From a bacterium (GTDB lineage: Bacteria > Vulcanimicrobiota > Vulcanimicrobiia > Vulcanimicrobiales > Vulcanimicrobiaceae), in NCBI GenBank assembly GCA_021807645.1, contig JAKBCP010000040.1:1-7040 (forward strand): DNA of 7,040 bases, given 5' to 3'. The translations under genes and the position numbers were made by a program. Below are positions 1 through 7,040 of the stretch, one piece after another (the stretch's first letter is position 1; each line of letters begins with the position of its first letter). The notes below the pieces were generated by a model. It saw nothing but the letters and a program-made list of their open reading frames with translations. It was not told where the DNA came from and did not search any database.

Positions 1-303
1 GAGCGACGGGTCGCCGGCGAGCAGCGTACCTTGCTCGTTATAGACCGCAACGTCGAGACCGATACCCGAGAGTTCGCGAATCATGTGCGGCGCGGCGCTC
101 TTGAGCGACTGACCATCGCGCTGAGCCGTCTCGGCGAGAAAGCGTGCCTCGTCGTGTTTGGCGACGATAATATCGTGCGTGAACTGCGAGAGTTCGAAGA
201 CTAACGCGATCGACGAGGCAACGATCACCAAAAGCACGACGACGGCAAGCATCGTCGCGTAGAGGGAGGCGAGGCGAACCGCGAGCGAGCCGCGCCCGGT
301 CAT
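1..303 (-). CDS. Sensor histidine kinase, N-terminal part (runs off the window)
   Basis: This is the first 101 codons of a membrane protein whose ATG (303-301) overlaps the TGA stop of the response regulator by four bases (ATGA), the usual translational coupling of a two-component pair. The visible protein has a short basic N-terminus (MTGRGSLAVRLASLY). One strong hydrophobic segment follows at about residues 14-36 (AVVVLLVIVASSIALVF), then a soluble stretch that looks like the start of an extracytoplasmic sensor region (about 37-101). The HAMP, HisKA and HATPase domains would lie beyond the window edge, so kinase identity rests on position next to the regulator and on this topology. In the family, the kinase autophosphorylates on His and passes phosphate to the regulator's Asp. 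The stimulus cannot be told. Confidence 0.8.
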   Translation of the reverse strand, partial: MTGRGSLAVRLASLYATMLAVVVLLVIVASSIALVFELSQFTHDIIVAKHDEARFLAETAQRDGQSLKSAAPHMIRELSGIGLDVAVYNEQGTLLAGDPSL

Positions 304-983
304 AGGTTGCTTAAACCGTACCCGACGCCGCGTACCGTCCGGAGAAATGAGGTCGCCGACCCGGCTTTGTCGACCTTTGCCCGCAGGTACGAAATATAGG
401 TTTCAACGATATTGGGACCGCCTTCGAAATCGTGCCCCCAAACGAGTTCGAGCAGATGCTCTTTACTGAAAATACGCCGCGGATCGCGCATAAAAACCGC
501 CAACAGATCGAACTCTCGCTGCGTGAGTTCGATTCGCTCGTTGCCGCGACGCAACTCGCGCGAACCGAGATCGAGCGCGAGATCGTTCCAGCGAATCTGT
601 TCGTCTTCGTGGATTTGCGGACGACGCAGATGCGCCTGGAGGCGCGCGATGAGCTCTTCGAATAGGAACGGCTTCACGACGTAATCGTCCGCCCCCGAGC
701 CGAGCGTCTTGAGTTTGTCGTCGAGATCGCCCTTGGCGGTGAGCATGAGGATCGGCGCCTGCGTGATCGTGCGTAGCATCGGCACCAACGTGACGCCGTC
801 GATCTTCGGCATCATGATGTCGAGAAGAATCGCGTCGGGATTAAACGAGCGAACCAGATCGAGCGCAGCCTGCCCATCCGAAGCGCTCTTCACCTCGTAG
901 CCTTCTTGCGTCAGCCCCATCTCGATCATTTCGCGCAGCATGCGGTCGTCGTCGACGACGGCAATTTTGGCGTGTTGTTGCAT
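300..983 (-). CDS. OmpR/PhoB-family response regulator
   Basis: DNA-binding response regulator, 227 aa from the chosen start. The receiver domain (about 4-120) shows the acidic pocket D11-D12-D13, the phospho-acceptor D55 (in ILLDIMMPKIDG), the switch T82 (LMLTAKGD) and the conserved K104-P105-F106. The C-terminal winged helix-turn-helix (about 128-226) has the typical LTQREFDLL entry, a WGHDFEG stretch and the ending VRGVGYGLSNL. The open frame extends up to 1049, but that would overlap the upstream gene ending at 1009. Starts at 992 (MITMQQ) or 983 (MQQHAKI) fit; neither has a clear Shine-Dalgarno. I use 983 because it leaves the usual few residues before the first strand. The gene is coupled to the kinase gene by ATGA. 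It ends in TGA, which shows that TGA is a normal stop here. Confidence 0.95.
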   Translation of the reverse strand: MQQHAKIAVVDDDRMLREMIEMGLTQEGYEVKSASDGQAALDLVRSFNPDAILLDIMMPKIDGVTLVPMLRTITQAPILMLTAKGDLDDKLKTLGSGADDYVVKPFLFEELIARLQAHLRRPQIHEDEQIRWNDLALDLGSRELRRGNERIELTQREFDLLAVFMRDPRRIFSKEHLLELVWGHDFEGGPNIVETYISYLRAKVDKAGSATSFLRTVRGVGYGLSNL

Positions 984-1008
984 GGTAATCATAGGTCTTG
1001 CGCAAGTA

Positions 1009-1449
1009 TCACGCCGCATCCTGGGCTCGCGCTGAAGGCGGGGGCGCACCCCGATGGACGACGGTCATCGCGCCGAGCGCCTCGATCGGGCTCACGACGA
1101 TCTCCACCCCCGCGCGCCGAGCTCGCCGCAGCGCCGCTGCTTCGGGGAGGCTCCGCGCAAAAAGATAGACCGAGCGGGTCGCACCGCAACGGGCGAGATA
1201 GCGCGCGTAGGCGGCGATATCGCCGCGCGCTCGCTGCACCGGGAGTGGCGCGAGCTGGCTGCGCCCGGGGGAGCGCAGTAACAGGGCGAAGGAGCCACGA
1301 TGCCGGGTTGAGCCCGGTGAGAGCTCGACGATGGCGGCGTCGACCGCGGCGTTCAGCGCGCTTCCACCCCAGGCGTAGAGTGCGATGGGAGCCGGGAGAC
1401 GCTCGGGTTGGGGATCGACGAGCAATCCGAGAGCGGAAAATGCATTCAT
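1009..1449 (-). CDS. Uncharacterised 146-aa protein
   Basis: I do not recognise this protein. It is Ala/Arg-rich with no membrane segment or signal peptide. The visible pattern alternates hydrophobic strands (AAIVEL, FALLLRSP, SVYLFARS, VEIVVSP) with Ala/Arg helices (IAAYARYLARCG, LPEAAALRRARRAG), suggesting a small alpha/beta fold. It has a single cysteine, in ARCGATRS. The frame also allows a GTG at 1470 (seven residues longer). I chose ATG 1449, although a GAGG lies almost directly against it, so the start is uncertain. It follows the peroxiredoxin gene by 64 bp and precedes the response regulator by 25 bp, consistent with one transcript. It ends in TGA. Codon composition resembles its neighbours, which supports real coding. 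Confidence 0.65.
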   Translation of the reverse strand: MNAFSALGLLVDPQPERLPAPIALYAWGGSALNAAVDAAIVELSPGSTRHRGSFALLLRSPGRSQLAPLPVQRARGDIAAYARYLARCGATRSVYLFARSLPEAAALRRARRAGVEIVVSPIEALGAMTVVHRGAPPPSARAQDAA

Positions 1450-1513
1450 GCCTCGATTCTGCGCGCGCACTCTGCCAGCAGTGTGGCCGAGTGCGCGCCG
1501 CTATTTCGCGAAC

Positions 1514-2014
1514 CTACAGCTCGGCGAGTTTCTCGAGAACCTGCTCGGGATCGGGGGCTTCGCCGATGGCATGAATGTCGATGTAACGGACGATGCCGTT
1601 GCGATCGATGATAAAGACCGCGCGTTCGGCGAAACCGCCGTCGCGGAGAACGCCGTAGGCTTTTGCGACCTCGCCGTGCGGCCAGAAATCAGCCAGCAAC
1701 GGATAGGTAATGCCGCCCATGCTCAGCGCCCACGCGCGCAACGAATGGACCGAATCGATGGAGATGCCCACGACCTGGGCATCATGCTCGGCGAAACGCG
1801 GAAGAGCGCGTTCGAAGCCGGGCATTTCATTGGTTCAAGTCGGGGTAAAAGCGAACGGAATGAACGCGAGGACGGTTGGGCCGACGCCTTTGCGGTCGGC
1901 GAGCGAAAACTTTTCGCCCAGATGGCTCTCGAGCTTGAAATCGGGCGCTGCGTCACCGACTTTGAGGGTCGAGCTCTGCGAGGCCGTCGATGTTCGGCCG
2001 AAGGTTGTACTCAT
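1514..2014 (-). CDS. Selenocysteine-containing peroxiredoxin (AhpE/BCP-like, 1-Sec), in-frame TGA at codon 60
   Basis: A thioredoxin-fold peroxidase that would reduce hydrogen peroxide or organic hydroperoxides in the cytoplasm. Read from ATG 2014 it encodes 166 residues, the normal family length, interrupted only by TGA at codon 60. Before the TGA lie the family N-terminus (KVGDAAPDFKLES, from residue 18) and the strand leading to the active site (VLAFIPFAFTPT). After it come TNEMPGFE, VVGISIDS, a YPLLADFWPHGEVAKAYGV block close to the mycobacterial AhpE type, and FAERAVFIIDRNGIVRY. Catalytic positions are P53, T57, codon 60 (peroxidatic Cys replaced by TGA) and R131. No cysteine occurs anywhere, so no resolving Cys is encoded and an external thiol must recycle the enzyme. 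A Ser/Thr-rich extension of about 16 residues precedes the conserved start; no nearer in-frame start is visible. A conventional call would begin at Met64 (1825) and lack the active site. Alternatives are a nonsense mutation or a sequencing error. Confidence 0.87.
1784..1825 (-). promoter_or_regulatory. Candidate bacterial SECIS stem-loop
   Basis: Read as mRNA, CGAACGCG (1814-1807) pairs with CGCGUUUCG (1800-1792): eight base pairs with one bulged U, closing a six-base loop CUCUUC (1806-1801). The loop begins after 28 nt past the UGA. Below it AUGC (1825-1822) can pair with GCAU (1787-1784), and GGC (1819-1817) with GCC (1792-1790) in an alternative register, extending the helix. A hairpin inside the coding region just 3' of UGA, with a bulged U, is what SelB-dependent recoding needs in bacteria. 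A caveat is that the six-base loop lacks the G seen near the start of the E. coli fdhF loop, unless the closing G-C pair opens. This fold was drawn by eye. Confidence 0.6.
1835..1837 (-). other. Putative UGA selenocysteine codon (Sec60 of the peroxiredoxin)
   Basis: The + strand reads tca here, giving TGA in the peroxiredoxin frame between ACT and ACC. The local reading is PFAFTPT-[TGA]-TNEMPGF, placing it precisely at the peroxidatic cysteine of PxxxTxxC. A random nonsense mutation would rarely hit this one codon, while Cys/Sec exchange at the catalytic position is the hallmark of selenoproteins. TGA terminates the response regulator (302-300) and the 146-aa gene (1011-1009), so the codon is not reassigned throughout the genome. 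Confidence 0.83.
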
Positions 2015-2072
2015 GACCGCTCATTTGCCTGCCCGTGCGCGAGCACCCTTTCGCGGCGAACGGGATCGCGAG

Positions 2073-2405
2073 CTAGACCGAGGCCTCGAAGGGCGCGCGA
2101 TACTCCTCATCGCCCTCGAAGAATCCGAGAAGATGCTCCTCGAGATAGAGCAGATGCAACTCACGGTCGAGTTGCGCGTAGCGCTCGGCGTGAGCTGCAC
2201 GGAAGGCGTCCCAGTCGCTCTTGCTTTCCCACACATCGACCGAAAGATAGACATCTTCCTCGCCGCGGTGCCGGAAGAGGCGCGTGCGCCGATAGCCCGG
2301 ATGCGTCTTAAAAAGATTGGCGAAAGGGCCGTTCGGCCCAAAGGCATGTTCGAACGCCGCCGCTTGTTGAGGATGAACGCGATACCGATAGAAGACCTCG
2401 ACCAC
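2073..2405 (-). CDS. ABM-like dimeric alpha/beta-barrel protein
   Basis: A 110-aa soluble protein resembling the antibiotic biosynthesis monooxygenase (ABM) / HmoA-like ferredoxin-fold group. Evidence is the first strand VEVFYRYRVHP, a helix AAAFEHAFG, the turn HPGYRRTRLFRH, the strand EDVYLSVDVWES with W59 followed by a DWDAFRAAH helix, and a Glu/Leu-rich C-terminal helix LYLEEHLLGFFEG. In the family such proteins act as small oxygenases or haem-degrading enzymes, or bind ligands without known chemistry. I see no feature that decides the substrate. The start is GTG (2405), chosen because GGAAGA lies eight bases upstream; the overlapping ATG at 2413 is in another frame. It contains no Cys. 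It lies 18 bp after the 179-aa gene and 58 bp before the selenoperoxiredoxin, so cotranscription is likely. Confidence 0.78.
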   Translation of the reverse strand: MVEVFYRYRVHPQQAAAFEHAFGPNGPFANLFKTHPGYRRTRLFRHRGEEDVYLSVDVWESKSDWDAFRAAHAERYAQLDRELHLLYLEEHLLGFFEGDEEYRAPFEASV

Positions 2406-2413
2406 GTCGCCAT

Positions 2414-2419
2414 TCTTCC
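2414..2419 (-). promoter_or_regulatory. Ribosome binding site of the ABM-like gene
   Basis: GGAAGA on the minus strand, eight bases before the GTG at 2405. It decides the GTG start over the out-of-frame ATG at 2413. It lies in the 18-bp gap after the upstream stop. Confidence 0.6.
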
Positions 2420-2423
2420 GACA

Positions 2424-2963
2424 CTACGCCGCTGTGCTCCCCCGTTGGAGACGAGCGATCTCGTCGAGGCGCATGCTCTGCGAGGCTCCGGTGAGCGGAT
2501 CGATCAGCAAGAGCGCGGCAAGCACCTCGCTACCGCCGGCGCGTTCAATCGCGTTGCGGAGAGCGCGGTAGATATCGAGCCGCGCCTCGCCGGTCGGCAT
2601 CGGCCGCACCACGATCGCTACGCTCCGGCCGTCGGGGGCGCGAACGAGCGCATCGAAGGGGCGCGCTTTCGAGCCGCGGGCGAGAATCTGAACCGGGCGC
2701 AACCGCCGGAGCCGGCGAGCGAGCGCGCTGCGCGCAAACCCGCGCATCCCGACGACGAGTGCGTCGCGCGCGTCGAAGAGCAGACCGGGGCGAATCCCGT
2801 CGCGGATCTCCTCGGCGACCAGCGCCTCAAAACGTACCGCTGCGGCTGCCGGGAGCGAGCGCTCGGCCCAGCGCTGCGGATAGCCCAGCGCGGCGACGAT
2901 CGCGTCGCGGGCAGCCCGAGAGCGATATCGAGGAAGGCGGGCGGCGAGTTCGAGCTGATTCAT
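2424..2963 (-). CDS. Uncharacterised 179-aa protein
   Basis: I do not recognise this protein. It is rich in Ala, Arg and Leu, soluble, and has no signal peptide. The N-terminal half is mainly helical (LELAARLPRYRSRAARDAIVAALGY, split by an aromatic YPQRW). The C-terminal half has strand-strand-helix-strand character: RPFDALVRAPDG, SVAIVVRP, a helix LDIYRALRNAIERAG, then VLAALLLIDPLTG. This order loosely recalls the PD-(D/E)XK nuclease core, but the expected acidic-Lys pair is not visible (VVRP instead), so no nuclease role is claimed. The start is ATG 2963; the frame reaches GTG 2993, but that would place the start inside the palindrome beside the rpoC terminator. It is the first gene after that terminator and lies 18 bp ahead of the ABM-like gene. 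Confidence 0.68.
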   Translation of the reverse strand: MNQLELAARLPRYRSRAARDAIVAALGYPQRWAERSLPAAAAVRFEALVAEEIRDGIRPGLLFDARDALVVGMRGFARSALARRLRRLRPVQILARGSKARPFDALVRAPDGRSVAIVVRPMPTGEARLDIYRALRNAIERAGGSEVLAALLLIDPLTGASQSMRLDEIARLQRGSTAA

Positions 2964-2984
2964 CGAGCATAGTCTCTCACCGGT

Positions 2985-3006
2985 CTGTGCCACGTGCCTG
3001 GCACAG
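2985..3006. repeat. Perfect 8-bp inverted repeat abutting the rpoC terminator
   Basis: CTGTGCCA at 2985-2992 and TGGCACAG at 2999-3006 flank a six-base centre. Within it, 2994-3004 is itself the palindrome GTGCCTGGCAC. No T-run follows on the minus strand, so it is not a simple terminator. It may be an operator for the downstream gene, a second transcript-end hairpin, or a dispersed REP-like palindrome. Confidence 0.6.
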
Positions 3007-3040
3007 AAAAGAGACGGGAAGCGTACTTCCCGTCTCTTTT
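3007..3040 (-). terminator. Intrinsic terminator after rpoC
   Basis: A 15-bp perfect stem (3007-3021 with 3026-3040) around the loop CGTA. On the minus strand it starts AAAAGAGACGGGAAG and ends with CUUCCCGUCUCUUUU, giving a GC core and a short terminal U-run. It begins 21 bp past the rpoC stop, so it should end the rpoB-rpoC transcript. The symmetry means it could also work on the other strand, where no gene is seen. Confidence 0.85.
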
Positions 3041-3061
3041 CGCTTCGAGGGGCTCCGAGGT

Positions 3062-6919
<3,858 letters not shown>

Positions 6920-6924
6920 GAGGG

Positions 6925-6929
6925 CTCCC
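6925..6929 (-). promoter_or_regulatory. Ribosome binding site of rpoC
   Basis: GGGAG on the minus strand, five bases before the GTG at 6919. It supports GTG as the rpoC start, since no ATG is available nearby at the family N-terminus. Confidence 0.7.
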
Positions 6930-6976
6930 GCTAGTCACCGTGCCGGTACCGCTCGCTTCCGCAGGACACTCACGAT

Positions 6977-6994
6977 CTCGCGCGGTCGCGCGAG
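6977..6994. repeat. GC-rich hairpin in the gap before rpoC
   Basis: CTCGCGC (6977-6983) and GCGCGAG (6988-6994) are perfect inverted repeats around a four-base centre GGTC. On the minus strand no T-run follows, so it is unlikely to terminate. It may be a structural or processing element in the leader of rpoC. Confidence 0.45.
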
Positions 6995-7016
6995 GGGGTC
7001 CACCGGTGCTTCCGGA

Positions 7017-7040
7017 CTACTCCCGAGGAGGAGCGACCTC
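7017..7040 (-). CDS. Possible last codons of rpoB
   Basis: One minus-strand frame reads EVAPPRE and then a TAG stop at 7019-7017. rpoB normally lies directly upstream of rpoC, and a stop about 100 bp before rpoC would fit. Only seven codons are visible and rpoB C-termini vary, so identity rests on gene order. Another frame stays open from the window edge to a TGA nearer rpoC, so the stop position is not certain. Confidence 0.3.
   Translation of the reverse strand, partial: EVAPPRE

Noticed and set aside
984..1049. Upstream extension of the response regulator to 1049 (249 aa)
   Set aside because: The added residues are Arg-rich, overlap the end of the preceding gene and lie outside the receiver fold.
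1514..1825. The 103-aa ORF as a complete peroxiredoxin gene
   Set aside because: It begins at Met64, after the active-site motif, while the missing N-terminal domain lies in the same frame directly upstream across a single TGA.
1835..1837. TGA as a nonsense mutation making a pseudogene
   Set aside because: It hits only the catalytic Cys codon, the frame is intact on both sides, conserved residues are kept and a SECIS-like fold follows. A sequencing error is not fully excluded.
1723..1956. Minus-strand 77-aa ORF overlapping the peroxiredoxin
   Set aside because: It is a Ser/Arg-rich shadow in another frame of the peroxiredoxin gene with no family features.
2966..2971. TATGCT as a -10 promoter box for the 179-aa gene
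   Set aside because: It lies only two bases before the ATG, so transcription would start inside the gene, and no convincing -35 box is at the right spacing.
1710..2972. Long plus-strand ORF of 420 codons
   Set aside because: It is antisense to three minus-strand genes, including two with recognisable families, and shows no domain.

Overview
The window is a gene-dense, GC-rich bacterial chromosome segment in which every supported gene lies on the minus strand. It therefore reads from high to low coordinates. The organism is a bacterium with an rpoB-rpoC type layout. The single-chain beta' subunit lacks a large trigger-loop insertion, which suggests a Terrabacteria-like lineage. Candidatus Eremiobacterota/WPS-2 or a relative is a guess from overall flavour, not shown by the sequence.

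Layout in transcription order: (1) 7040-7017 may be the last codons of rpoB, followed by a gap of about 100 bp holding a GC-rich hairpin. (2) 6919-3062 is a complete rpoC (1285 aa, GTG start with a GGGAG ribosome binding site), ended by a 15-bp perfect hairpin terminator at 3007-3040. A second 8-bp palindrome abuts it. (3) A run of closely spaced genes follows: an uncharacterised 179-aa protein (2963-2424), a small ABM-like ferredoxin-fold protein (2405-2073), a peroxiredoxin (2014-1514) and an uncharacterised 146-aa protein (1449-1009). Last come an OmpR/PhoB-family response regulator (983-300) and the start of its sensor histidine kinase (303 to the window edge), which overlap by ATGA.

The main result is the peroxiredoxin. 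A normal gene call gives only a 103-aa fragment (1825-1514). The same frame continues upstream without any other interruption to an ATG at 2014, crossing exactly one stop, a TGA at 1837-1835. That TGA sits exactly where the peroxidatic cysteine belongs in the family motif PxxxTxxC (here P53-F-A-F-T57-P-T-[TGA]60). The protein contains no cysteine at all. Directly 3' of the TGA the mRNA can fold into a stem-loop with a bulged U, an apical loop 28 nt from the UGA and further helices below, as expected of a bacterial SECIS. I read this as a selenocysteine-containing, AhpE/BCP-like 1-Cys-type (here 1-Sec) peroxiredoxin that standard annotation would truncate. Selenocysteine peroxiredoxins are known elsewhere, so the novelty lies in the lineage, the subfamily and the total absence of cysteine. 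TGA is an ordinary stop in two neighbouring genes, so the recoding is local.

Functionally, rpoC is core transcription machinery. The downstream cluster combines a peroxide-reducing selenoenzyme, a possible small oxygenase-like protein, two unknown proteins and a two-component system. A shared role in oxidative or envelope stress is only an inference from adjacency.
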